Below, piece after piece: positions 31,880 to 44,100 of a stretch of DNA of 64,000 nucleotides (the first letter of the stretch is position 1; each line of letters begins with the position of its first letter). The notes below the pieces were generated by a model. It saw nothing but the letters and a program-made list of their open reading frames with translations, did no database searches and was not told the DNA's origin. The DNA comes from Eublepharis macularius. Its lineage: Eukaryota; Chordata; Lepidosauria; Squamata; Eublepharidae. Location of the stretch: NCBI RefSeq assembly GCF_028583425.1, contig NC_072792.1:160338676-160402675 (forward strand). The letters run 5' to 3'. The position numbers were made by a program, and so were the translations under genes.

Positions 31880-32570
31880 GGCAGCAGTGTGGCAGCAGTA
31901 TGCAGCAGCAAGACCCAAAAGGCTGCTGGCACTGCTGATCTGCCAAGCCCCTTTCAGATCTTTGGGAGGGGGGAGTTTCTTGGTCATGTAGCATCCTGAG
32001 TAGGATGTACAACATCTCCTCTAGCATGAAATACCTACCAGTCACTTTTGCCAGAGTTGCAGCCTCACTGCAAGCAGACCTGCTGGATGTTCTCAGCAGG
32101 AATAATCTACACAGGAAAGCAAGCATGGATCTAGGAGGTCTCTGAAGCCCTGCCGGAGTGAAATGGGGTGGGGAGGCATTGCTGTGCATGTGAACAGCTA
32201 GCTAACCTGCACGGGGTGGTGAGAAACATGCATCTTTGCTCTAGCAATTTCATCAAGTGGTTCCCTTTGAGGTAATAAAGCTCAGTATGTCTTACAATAT
32301 AAGTGGAGACCATCAGGTGCTCACTACGAACATAACTAAACACAGCTTCAGGTTCATGTTTTGTCCTGTCCCCCCTCTTATATCACCCTCCCAATGAGAG
32401 GCAGTGTGGTGTTGTTCCCAGTTACTAACATGTAACAAAAATCTTTTTATTGCTATCTTTGCAACTTGAGTTGGCACATGCAGATCAAGGGTGTCAATTT
32501 TGACCTGCCTAAAATTTGCCTCTTAGCTGTAAGAAGCACAAGAAACACCTGAAGAATGACAGGTTGTCTT
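31880..32570. other. intergenic, nothing recognised
   Basis: No exon or repeat family recognised. Confidence 0.4.
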
Positions 32571-32784
32571 CACTGCAATGGGAGAGGAAATGAGCGCGTG
32601 GCCCTTTCGAATGGAAGGCTCCCTTCAAAGTGTTGCCATCCTAGGCAGAATGCTACTAAATGCCACGGCATGGGTTTTTTTGCAGCACAGAGCTACCTGC
32701 ATTATTAGGAAAGAGAATGTAAGGGGAACACTTGCAACAATTAAGAGAAATAAAACAACTGGGGGTAATAAAGTCATTTTGTAT

Positions 32785-32850
32785 GTGTGTGTTACGTGCC
32801 GTCAAGTCACCTCTGACCTATGGCAACCCTATGAGTGAAAGTCCTTTTAT
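32785..32850 (+). repeat. SINE body fragment
   Basis: 'gtgccgtcaagtcacctctg' and 'tatggcaaccctatgag' are the body segment of a squamate SINE, probably the 5S-headed one at 36084. Confidence 0.55.
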
Positions 32851-33761
32851 AACAATGAAAAATGTTCCATTGTGTAGGAACTTTGAAAGCCAGCTTGTCT
32901 TGTGCATTAGAGGAAGCCTTTCTGCAGCAGCATGGACACGTTCCCATGCTGTTTATTTTTTATCCTGGATCTGAAAATAAAAAATTAACTGCACTTCATG
33001 CAAGAGGAAGGGAGGCATCCAGATTCAAGCACAGGGAAATGACTCAGTCCCCTTTGTACAACTGCCAAGTCTTGCTCCTTGGGAGGCACGAGGAATTCTA
33101 CATGAATTCATCTCCCTTGGGTGCCACAATCATTTCCTCTCGGTGTTTGCACACATGAGATTTATGTTATGCGGCCCACTTTTTTGATGTGAATGAATGT
33201 GACTCAGTCAGTAAGTCACCACTGAAGGGGGAAAATTTGCTTCTGGGGATATTCTCACCTATGTGCCTAAGTGGCAAGATTTTATATGGAGCATTTTTAT
33301 CCCGCCCCACCTCCAAGGAACTCAAAGGCGGGATTAAGATATTCCTGGCCAACACCATGCCCTCAAATGAATGTGCTAGTCAGAGGGAGACAGCTAAAGC
33401 TGAGCCCCCCTACATAGTCTTGCCTAAGAGCTTCACATTAACTCAAAAGGGGCCCACATGGAAGAAGCCCACTTGCCAACTTAGAGCAGCCCAGTAAATC
33501 TCTCTGAGTGAGTCCATCTGTCTGCCCAATGGGCTTGGCATCAGTGAGGCCTCGTTCCTTCACTGGGATGGCCCCTCCATTCAGAAACTGCCATCTGGAA
33601 GAAACCAGGTTTGAGCCTTTCCACCCGACACTCCATAGAATGACTTGTTTTTTGGAGGGTGCTTGATTGAAAAAGCATTTGTTGTTGTTGCTTATGTGCA
33701 TTAGGCTGTATTTTTTTTAAAAAAAATAAGTTTGTTTAAGTATATTTCTGTTGTCACTTTT

Positions 33762-33962
33762 TAAAATCCAGTCCAATTCCTGGAGATTTGGAGGGGGGAG
33801 TCTGGAAAGGGTGGGGCTTAGAGAGGGGACAAGCCTCAGCAGGGTATAAATCCACCCCGTCCACCCTCCAGGGGAACTGATCTCTATGGCCTAGAGATGG
33901 GGTGCAATTCCAGCACGTCTCCAGTCCCCATCTGGTCGCTGGCAACGCTACAACTGATTCAG
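33762..33962. repeat. palindromic repeat 'attcctggagatttggagg', copy 1
   Basis: Blocks 'attcctggagatttggaggg', 'aggggaactgatctctatgg' and 'ctggtcgctggcaac'. Matches 34045-34228 in the same orientation; the ends resemble an inverted 'gttgccagc' repeat. Confidence 0.6.
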
Positions 33963-34044
33963 CCTATTAGCTAAGCAGATGCAAAAATGCACCTGCGAAT
34001 GGAGGCAAAATTCACGCCCATTTTGAGCACCCCCTCCTCGCTGG

Positions 34045-34228
34045 GAAATTCCTGGAGATTTGGAGGGGACAGTTTGGGGATGGAGATCACTTAGAATCTC
34101 TGGTATACCAGAGAGTTTGCCTCCCGAAGCTGCCATTTCCTTCAAGGGAAGTGATCTGTGTAGTCTAGAGATCAGTTTTAATACCAGGCGATCTCCAGCC
34201 ACCTCCTGGGGGCTGGCAACCCCACGAG
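34045..34228. repeat. palindromic repeat 'attcctggagatttggagg', copy 2
   Basis: Second copy of the repeat at 33762. It ends 'gggggctggcaacccc', directly abutting the CpG-rich promoter of SLC35F2. Confidence 0.65.
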
Positions 34229-34229
34229 C

Positions 34230-35130
34230 GTGGAGTTTGCCTCCATTTGCAGTTACCGCTGCGAAACTCACGGGCCGAATCAATCTTTCTTTCCACCACC
34301 CCTTAAAACACTTCCGGGGCCCTGCGGAGAAGAGCCATGCTGCGAGGCGGGCCGCGTTGCTTGCGCCCTGCGCCCGAGGAGCTCCGAGGCAGCAGCCAGC
34401 GGTAGCCGCGCTCCCTCCAGCGGGTCGCGGCGGGTTCCGTGCGCCTTGCCTGCCTGTCGATGGCTCGTTGCGCAAGCCGCGCCGCGCCATCCCCGGCCAA
34501 GAGCGCGGCTCCTCCTCCCGCGCCGCGATCTTTACTCCTCCTCCTCCTCCTCCGCGCTCCGGCAGCCTCTCCTCCCCCCAGAGCGGCTCTCATTGTTCGC
34601 GATGGAAGGCGCGTCCTCTGCCGCGCAGGAGCCGAGCCCCCCGGCAGCGGCGGCGCCCGCGCCCCGCCAGACCTGCCGCGCCCGCCTCTTGAGCCGCTTC
34701 AAGGAAAAACTCTGCACCTGGTGAGTGCGCGGGGCGGGCGGCGGAGGGAGGCAGGCGGAGAAGCTGCTGTCCTTTGCCCCGGGAGGAACTGATGCGCGCC
34801 CGCCCGCCCGCAGTAGGTACACGTGGATGGAAGGCGGCTTGGCTGGGAGGAAGCTCGTTGCAGACCCGCACGCGCGGGAGGGTCGTCCGGGGTTTAGGGG
34901 GATTTTTCTTTTATGCAGTGCGCGCCTGTGGACTGCGCCGAGAGGAGGCACCGCCACGTGCTTTTGGAGGCGAAGGCTTTTTCCCGAGAAGGCTTTTTCC
35001 GGGGAAGAAACCAGCCACCCCCGTGGGCTTGAAATCCGTTTCATTCCAGGCGAGTGGAGGGTGGAGTGTGTAGCCAGGGGAGCACGCGGTGGCGATGGAG
35101 CGGGGCCGGGGGAAAGCGCTCTGCACGTGC
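34230..35130 (+). promoter_or_regulatory. CpG-rich promoter region of SLC35F2
   Basis: Dense CpG dinucleotides and G/C-boxes ('gggcgggcggcgg' at about 34731) from about 34300 to 35100, surrounding coding exon 1. No TATA box is evident. This fits a CpG-island, broadly expressed promoter. The transcription start cannot be placed from sequence. Confidence 0.8.
34602..34720 (+). CDS. SLC35F2: SLC35F2 coding exon 1
   Basis: ATG at 34602 has G at -3 and G at +4. The exon codes for 39 residues plus two bases of W40, before donor GTGAGT. Ala/Pro-rich residues 4-21 are cytosolic; [13 protein letters not shown] aligns with the human exon-1 end. The frame is open upstream to an ATG at 34230, but human and family length favour 34602. 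Confidence 0.93.
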
Positions 35131-38100
35131 TCAAGGCTTTCTCTCCTTTAGCCGGGGAGCCGTGGTGGTCTGCTGTAGAAGAGCAAGATTCGGGTCCAGC
35201 GGCACCAACAAGATTTCCAGGCTGTGAGTTTTCGAGAGTCCGAGCTCCCTTCCTCAGATGCATCCGATCCATGTAGAAGTGGAAGTATGTAGGATACCCT
35301 GGAAATCTAGTTGGTCTTCGAGGTGCTACTGGACCCGAATTTTGCCCTTCTCTTTCAGCAGTATTTCACTGGGCAGAAGCTATCCGACAGAGAACCCAAC
35401 ATGAGTAAGGGAGAGCCATGTCCACACCCCCGTTGCACATTTACACAGCAAACTGTACAGGCTTTCCGCAGATATGCTGGTTTCATGTGCGGGAAGCAGG
35501 ACGTTCTCTCCTGTCTGTATCACAGATGCCTTCACATCCCCCATCGATGCCATGCTGAGCTCCAACACAGAAAAGAAGGGCTTTTGTGTCTGTAAAGTCT
35601 TAATGGCTCAGGACTGAATGGGAGAAACAAAATTAGCGATGTGGGTGAATTGATTCCCCCTGCCTTCTGTTGGCACGCTGATTTGGAGCAGGAGCCACAA
35701 ACACTTGAGGAAGGGGGATTGCTTTTAACCAAGAGGCTTGCTTTTCTTTTTTTGCTGCACTGCTGCTTAGGAATTGCAGAGAGGCCACCAAGAGCAAATG
35801 TTCACAAGGCAAAACTATCTCTTGTTGCTTAAGTTCTGACTTGGTATCCATAGCTCAAACACTGCATTGGACTGTAGCCGGAAGGGATGTGTGAGTGTCT
35901 TGTGAATGCATCTGTGTGTTTTTGTTCAGGGCAAATGTAGGGGGAGAATTAACCCTCCCTCCCAGTTCCCCAGTGCTGCTGTCCCACTCCCAACCCATAT
36001 CAAGCTTCCCAAATTTGCTTTGTTCCAAACATGGAACTCTAATGTTACATATCGTTTGAAGCTCTGGTAAGTGGTCTAACTAAGAAGAACATGCCGAGTA
36101 ACAACTGACTCATGGTGACCCCTTCCATGGAGTGTTCCAGGCATGAGATGAGCAGAGGTGGCTTGCCATTGCCTTCCTCTGCATAGCACCCCCCTTCTTC
36201 CTTGGCGGTTTCCTGTCCAAGTACTGACTGTGGCTGACCCCCTGTTAGCTCCCAAGCCCTGACAAGCTCATGCCAAACTGGGCTAATTGGATTGCTAAGC
36301 CACATGCATTTTGTGAGAAGAAGGGAGGCCTTGAACCAACAAGTACAAGAAGGTGTGTCTTGAAGCCTGGTGTTCTTCCCAAGTGGAAAGTTACTTAACA
36401 TCCCCTTGGCAATAGAACAGTTGAAATTGACAGGTCAGCCTCATTGAGTCTGTAGCAAAAATTGCTATCAAATAGATTGCTTTGTTCAACAGTTAAACAT
36501 CAAATGAGTCATAAAAATTTACTGTCTCCAGGTTCAACTGTCTCTCTCTTTTAAATGCCAAACAGAGCTGTACTGTAACGCTGGTTTGAAGCATGGCGTT
36601 TGAAATATTTTGGGAAGTCTAGTAACCCCCTTGACAGTCGATCATCTTTTACTTGTCAACTTCACCATGTACATTCTTCTGCTAGTGATGGTTGCGATAC
36701 AGTGTAAGCCAGGAACGGTTACAACAACTTCTACAATGGTATGGTCTAACCCTGAAGTTTGGTGGGTGGGGGAAAGGGGCCCTAATTGAATCCTGTAAGG
36801 TTGTGGCTTAGGCTGTATGTGGGTCACAGTGGAAGGAGAATCACCCAAGTCTATTATTAGATTTACTCCTTGTCCACTGAACTTAACATAAGAACCCAAG
36901 AAGAGCCCTGTGGGATCAGACTAATGGTCTATCAAGTACGGGAAGCTATTTCACACAGTAGAAAACCAGTAGAAGGCCGTCAATAGGGTATAGAGGCCAG
37001 GGCCTCGCCTGGTGTTGCCTCCCAGCAAGGGTATTCTGTCTTAATATGTACTTTTAGCTTGATATATTGATGATCTCTTGGTTTGTTGTTGATCTCAAAG
37101 ATACGGTAATTATTTTTTTTGGACCAGTTTATGTAGATAAGCTGAGAGTTACAATGAAAAATTTAGTAGAATGGATGCAAAAGAAGCAAAATAAATTGGG
37201 CCAGTACAGTCTAATCAGTTTTGAGTCTTTCATTATATCAGCAAAGCTACAGGCAGATATTTCTGTGCCCAGTGTAGAGATAAAAAATTGTTTATCTCTT
37301 TTTCCTGTGAAGGGAAGCAGCCTGAGAGATTATCTTCGCCTAGAATCTGAGACCCTTCCCCCCTTGTAACTTCTAAGGGAGAGAAGAGAGGGGGAAACAA
37401 GCCTGAAGTAATATTTAGGAGCTATTAAGTGACTGAATGAATCATAAGGTGGTGATAGCACATCCCTCCTTGTTAGAGACAAGTGACAGAGGAAATCTAT
37501 AAAACAGCTTACTGAGATCTTAGAGTGGAAAATGTCAGCAGAGTTATTACATAGTGAAGTTTAATGCAGGGCGCAAGACTGATTGAGAAGTAGATTCTTC
37601 CTCTAAACCAATAGATGAGTTCCTTTCTAGAATTATTCTGCTTGGGAAAAAAAACCTGCCTTACAACTTGATCTGGAGGTTGGACAATATTTCGGCATAC
37701 TGTCAAATCTTGCATCAAAGTGATGCAATTCGGTGTTGCTGTGGTTGCTGGAGTGGAAGAGGACATTGACAACACCAAATTGAATTGGTCCTAAACTCTG
37801 AGGCAGGCAAATCTGTCTCAAATGGTGCTTACAGGTTGCAGAAGCACAACATAGGTAGCTATTGATTAGTTCTTTCCTCTACGAATTCTGGTCTATTGGA
37901 GTTCTGTAAACAGAAATGGGTGAGAGGAGTAGAACTGGCACACAAGTTCGTATGGAGAGTGACAGCCCGGTGTGGGTGTGTGTGGGTGGAATTACACTTT
38001 GCCCAAATACCTCAGTCCAGTACTTACAACTGTTTTGCAGTGCTGGAAAAAAACTTCCACTGAAATACATTTTTTCCTGCTATCCCTAAATATGGGTGTT

Positions 38101-41100
38101 ATTTTTACCAGAAGCAAAATGTTCCAGATCCTCTTAAACCAAGAATCTACACCAACATTATTAAACCTCCCTCTTTTTTCTCTTTCAGTCCTGGTGAACA
38201 GATAGATTGTTCTTATTATTTACAAAATCTTGAACATAACCCAATATGTAAGTGAATTAATGACAAATAACTTACATCCAAAATTGTTCTTAACCTCACT
38301 ATGGCTAAAGTCCTAGGTACTTACTTGGAAGTAACTCTCAATGGAACTCAGGGGGACTTATTTCTGAAAATACATGCTTGGGATTGCCCTGTAGATCTTT
38401 TTAATTTGAAATGTAATTTCTATCTGAATTACTTCTGAGGTAAAATCACCTTTGAGTTTAGTTAACGTTCTGCCACAGCTGTGGGACCCTTTATTAAATA
38501 GTCTTCATTCTGGATGGCCAGTAACTTGGCTGTTAAACATTCACCTGCAATCACCTTGTTATCTTTAACTTAGCTAGTTAAGAAATACATGTAGCGTGTG
38601 AGAATTAGCTGTAGTTCAGAGTATTTGTGAAATACTTACGACTCCTTATAAAATAGGATTTTCTTTACCAGAGGTCTTTGTCTTCCAAAGAGTCGTGGCC
38701 TGGTTGGGAATGCTTTGCGTATATTTCCCCAATGTGGTGATAGAGTAACAACAAGCTAGACAGTGGTGACTGAGGGATAGTCATCCACTGCCTGGCCTTA
38801 TTTGCACGTTGCTGTCAGGAGTTCAAAGTTGCTCCCAGTGGTGGAGAGCGTGCACTAGAACTGCAGATGTACGAATATAATCTGAACAATGCAAGCAGGA
38901 CCAGTGGCTTTCTCATTTCCATTTAGTCATTAGTGAGTCAGTGAGAAAGGGAAGAATGAATGAAAGGGAAGAACCACATGGCTGCTCCTGCTAGGGGCGC
39001 CAAGACGAAGATTCTATGGGGGTCCCTTTCATACTACCTTTGGGCCCCTCTCACAATTGGAAACACACAAGATTTGAAAAAGTATGCTGCTACTGTGACG
39101 CCTTTCTTGGCTCTCTGGGACTCTGGAATCTTGTACCCCTATCTCCCCCCCCCAGCAGCTCTAAGTCCTATCTAAATGATATTTAGAAATATTTCATAGT
39201 TTGGGATAATATGCTGAAGAAACAACTCTCATGCCACTATAGGTATGTGCAGGGCTTTTTTTCAGCAGGAACGCGGTGGATCGGCGTTCCAGCACCTCTT
39301 GAAAATGGTCACATGGCCGGTGGCTCCACCCCCTGATCTCCAGACAGAGAGGAGTTTAGATTGCCTAAACTCCCCTCTGTCTGGAAATCGGCGCGGGGCC
39401 ACCGGCCATGGACCATTTTCACCGAGGGCAATTTAAACTTTTTAAAAATCCCCCCTTGTTCCAGCTGACCCAAAGTGACATCATTGTGTGGTCCTGAGTT
39501 CTACCACTGAGTTCCACCACCTCTTTTCCCAGGCAAAAAGCCCTGGGTATGTGTGAATGGGGCCTCTGGTGTGAATGATGGCGACAGGCTTCATGATCCC
39601 AAACCTGAGGGCAGTGTTCAGCCCAGAGAAATACGGTTCACCATATGACTGCGACTTTCTGCTTATGGATGCTCCAGTATTTGCTTGGTATGGTGACCAG
39701 GTGCAAAGGAAGGTGGAGTTCTGTTTGACTAGAGGGGATAAATTGCAGCTTGTCAACACAGAAGCAAAACAAACGGCACCCCCTGAAGCACTTTCCACCT
39801 GTTATACAGCTGTGAAAGGTACAGGAGGCTTGTCCTCATTTGCACCTGAGACAGTATGGTCTAGGGGTTAAGAGTCTTGGGCTAGGATCTGGGAGAACCA
39901 GGTTTGAATCCCCCCCCTTCTGCCATGGAAAGTTGCTGGGTCACATTCTTTCAGCCTAACCTACCTCACAGGGTTCTTGTGAAGATAAGCTGGAGGAGAA
40001 GAGAATGATGAAAGCTGCTTTAGGTTCCCGGTGGGGAGTAAATAGAGTAAATAAATACATAAATCTGGTCAGCCTATGGACCAGTGAAAGCTGGTTTGGC
40101 TTTCTTCACTTTCTTGGCAAACGTTGATTCCTTAATCAATGGATCTTGAGTGAAAACATGCTTGCAGTTGCAGAATTGCACTGCAGCACTGTGTGTTAAT
40201 GTTTGTGAGTGCTGCCTTAAACGGAATCGGACCATTGGCCCATCACTGTCAGTATTGCCTACTCAGACTGGAAGCCGCTCTCCAGGTCTTTCTCAGGCAG
40301 AAGCCCATCACTACCTTCTGCTAGGTTCTTTAAGTAGAGGTGCCCGGGATTGAACCTAGGACCTTCTGCATACCAAGCAGATACTCTGCCAATGAGCCAC
40401 AGCTCCTTCCCACTGCACTGTGGCTTGGATCTTGACTGTTTCCCGTTGGCTGAAGGTACTTCTGCCAGCAAAATGAGATTGTGTGATTTTTGTTTCGTTT
40501 TGCCAATTCCCTCTCTCACTGCAGACCTCCCCGACCTATTTCCAGAAGTCTACTGGCTCCCAGGAATGTTTTTTCAAAGGCAACTGCAAGCGGCAGTGAA
40601 AGCAGGAGGCTGGAAAGTTTGCTTCTATAAGCATTAATCTGCTCACACGAAACAGGGGGAATCTAAAATAGTGCCTGCATGCTTCTGTCCTGTCCTTCGC
40701 TGCTTCGCTCTGTCTTAAGCAAGGCCCTTTGCATTCACTGCTCCTACAGCAAAGCTTTCTAGGCATTTTGCAGCACCAGTGCAGAATTTGTGATGTTGCC
40801 CTAGAGCTAAAAACTTTGCCCCCCTAATCCTGCACCTTTTTGCCTGGCACAGGAGCAGGCCGTGAAAGAATCTGATTGTGTGCTTTTTTTACTATGAAAT
40901 AAGACCCACAAAATTCAATTGGACTTTCTCCCAGTGGCTGTTCATAGAATTTTAGCCTCAGGCTGTTTCTTACAATACTGCAATTGCAAAATTCCAGAAT
41001 GTGCCCCAAACCAGCATGGTATAGCAGCAAGGGTATCAGTCTAGGATCTAGGGGACCCAAGTTCGAATCCCCACTTTGCCGTGGAATCTTGCTGGGTGAC

Positions 41101-44100
41101 TGTGGACCAGTTGCTCTCTCTCTCAGCCTAACCTACTTCACAGGATTGTTGTTGTGAGGACAAAATGGAGGGGGGCAAGGTACACTGCCCTCAGTTCCTT
41201 GGAGGAAAGGTGAGATAAAATTGTACAAAATAAATAATATTCAGATGGGGCAAGGCCAACAACAGGTTCTTAGGTTAGAGATTGAGGCCTGATTCACACA
41301 GGCGGGAGGATGAGGTGACAGACATCTGAGGTGACAGGCCAAACTGCCCCACTGCAAGCTGCAATTGGAGTATCACAATTTTGGAATGGTCTCATATGTT
41401 TAAAAACTCCCTGCATCCAGTTCGGATCATGCATCTGACGAAGAGAACTTGATTCTCGAAAGCTTATGCTACAATAAAATTGGTTAGTCTTAAAGGTGCT
41501 ACTGGACTCTTTTTGATTTTGCTACTACAGACTAACACGGCTAACTCCTCTGGATCCCTGCATATAGAAACCAGCTCAACAGTCGAAGAGATGGGAATTA
41601 AAACCTTTCTCTTGCCTGTCCTCATTTGCTGTCTACGTGGAGTTTTTATGGAAAAGGGACATACAAAGCTGGAATTCACTACCTCCAGTCTGAAGTGGCA
41701 CAGTCCAATTCTGTGACCTTGGGCTCCACCACCTTATTACCATTCCTTCTCCTGCTTGAGTGAACCAGGCCTGAGATCTAACAGTTTTGTGGTGTGTGAA
41801 AATAAATCAAACGTGCCTTGCATAACTAAAAGTCTGTCTGAGGTCACATAGATTACCTCATCCAAGAAGCAAATGCAATTAATCTCTACTGCCATGGCAA
41901 AATGGGCCGGAGAGATGTGGTCAAGTGCTTGGAAGGGACGGGTAATTGCTCTTCTATTTACGGGCTAATAAATAATAGATAAGAACAGGAGTGATCAATA
42001 ACTGTCCCAATGGCACAATTAGAGAAATTAGTGATGAGGGAGATGGTTGTTACACAACTGCAATTGCTGTTCCTTACGGAAAACAACTTCTGTCTGTCGA
42101 TATAACACGATTCTTAAATCCTATGATGGGTCAGAAATTCAGGGTCCCCCCCCCCTTATAACCTTTTAGCACCAACCTCTAGAATAGCACACTTTCATCT
42201 TTTGCAACAATCACATTATTATTAATAATTCCTTCAGTGCTTCTATTACACAAAGTGTGATATTGATCTTTTTTCCCCCAAGTGAGAAATATTCATTGTG
42301 ACACATTAGGGCCAAGCTACACATGACGAATGACACTTGAACGGCAAGTGTATTTCTCCCTGTTCACTTGCCCTCCACTCAATCCACTTGCCATTCAAGT
42401 GTCATTTGTCATGTGTAGCTTGGCCCTTAGGAAAAATGTGTCTGCAACGTCACAGTAAAGTCAGTGCCTCCTGTGTGTTCTTGTGAGAGAAACTGGAAAA
42501 GAATTGTGATGGGAATGTGCAGAGATGGCTATCTGTGGTGAGCAGCAGTGCCGTCCTAGCAAAGTTACATTCTTCTAAGTCCATTAACACTTCTTAGGAT
42601 GGCACTGTAAGAATATAGTTATGCATGAAATTATTTATCTGCAACATTTATTTCCCACCCTTCTGCCCTCATCAGGGCCACCGAGGCGGCTAACAGATTA
42701 AAAACATAATAATAAAAACATTTCTTAAAACCATTAAAACCAAACAAAAACATATCATTAAAACAATTAACAGCAAGCTAAAATCTACATATTTACCACA
42801 AAACATAAGGCAGGTGGGATCACTGAGGGAGCACCCGAAGACAGCAACAGAAGGGGAGACTCTCTGGGGAGAGAGTTCCAGAATGTTGGTGCCACGACCG
42901 AGAAGGCCTCTTCTGGGTTGCCACCCACTTAATCTCAGCAGGCAGGGGCACCCAAAGCAGGACTTCAGAAGATGACTGGAGTGGTCAGGGAGGTTTGTAA
43001 CTTATTCTGGTCCTTAACATATGCTGGTCCCAAGCCATGTCAGGATTTAAAGGTCAACATCAGCACCTTCAGTTGTGCCTGGAAAGAAATTGAGGGCCTA
43101 GATGGGCCAAGACTGGAGTGGTACAGTCCCTATGACTCATCCCAGTCAATATCCTAGCTGCAGCATTCTTCTCCAATTGAAGTTTTCAAGGGGTAGCCCC
43201 ACATGCAGTAATCTAATCTAGGTGTAATCTGGGTATGCACTACAGTGGCCAGATCTTTTCTGCCCAGGAAAAACTTCAGCTGGCCACCAGCTGCTTATCA
43301 GCTACCAGCTGTTGAAGCTGATAAAAGACATCCCTGGCCACCATACACATGTGAACAAATATGTTTACGTGTGAAGCTACCTTATATTAAGTAAGACCAT
43401 TAGTCCATCTAGCTGAGTATTGTTTACTCTGGCTGGCAGCTGCTTTCCATAGTCTCAGATGAGAAGGGTTTTTTTCCCCAGCACTTGCTACCCGGAACTG
43501 GAGATGCCAGGGAATTGAACCTGGGATCTTTTGCATGTCAAGCAGGTTCACCACTGCTTAGCTGTAGCCCCTCTCTGTAAAGAGGGGCACAAAGCGTCTT
43601 TGTGTACAATGGCACACACTACCCACGGCAACCTGTCCAGTTGTCCCTGTCTTTGAGCCCCTGTCTCCTATCTCTACTTCCATTTGCCCAGCTCTCCCCT
43701 TGGTTCTTTTTCTGGTCATGCTGGAGTACGATAAGAAGTCAGAACCTTGAAACTGACTTCTTAAACATGTGATGTTCTTGATTTTAATCGGTGAAGTATT
43801 CTCCTCTATTTCATATTACATCTGCTTACCATTTTCAGATTATATTGCTGTAGAGTCACAGAGATAGAAGGTTATTTTGATAACCATAGAGTAAAGATAA
43901 AGAGAGCTCATTGCTTTTAGTACAGGAAGGAGCTCAATCAGCCTCCATCGCTGCTTTCATAGTGTTATCACTATAGTAGGTGAATGTTGCAGCCTTCAAC
44001 CAAACAAGGCAAGGACTTTGTTCTGCCACAGAAAACACCTTTTAAGCATTGTAGCTATGAGTGAATCTGATCTCACTAACAACAGTTTCCTTACAAGAGG

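Noticed and set aside
34303-35272. Minus-strand open frames over SLC35F2 exon 1 (up to 246 codons)
   Set aside because: Caused by CpG-rich composition; the opposite strand has a conserved, spliced coding exon.
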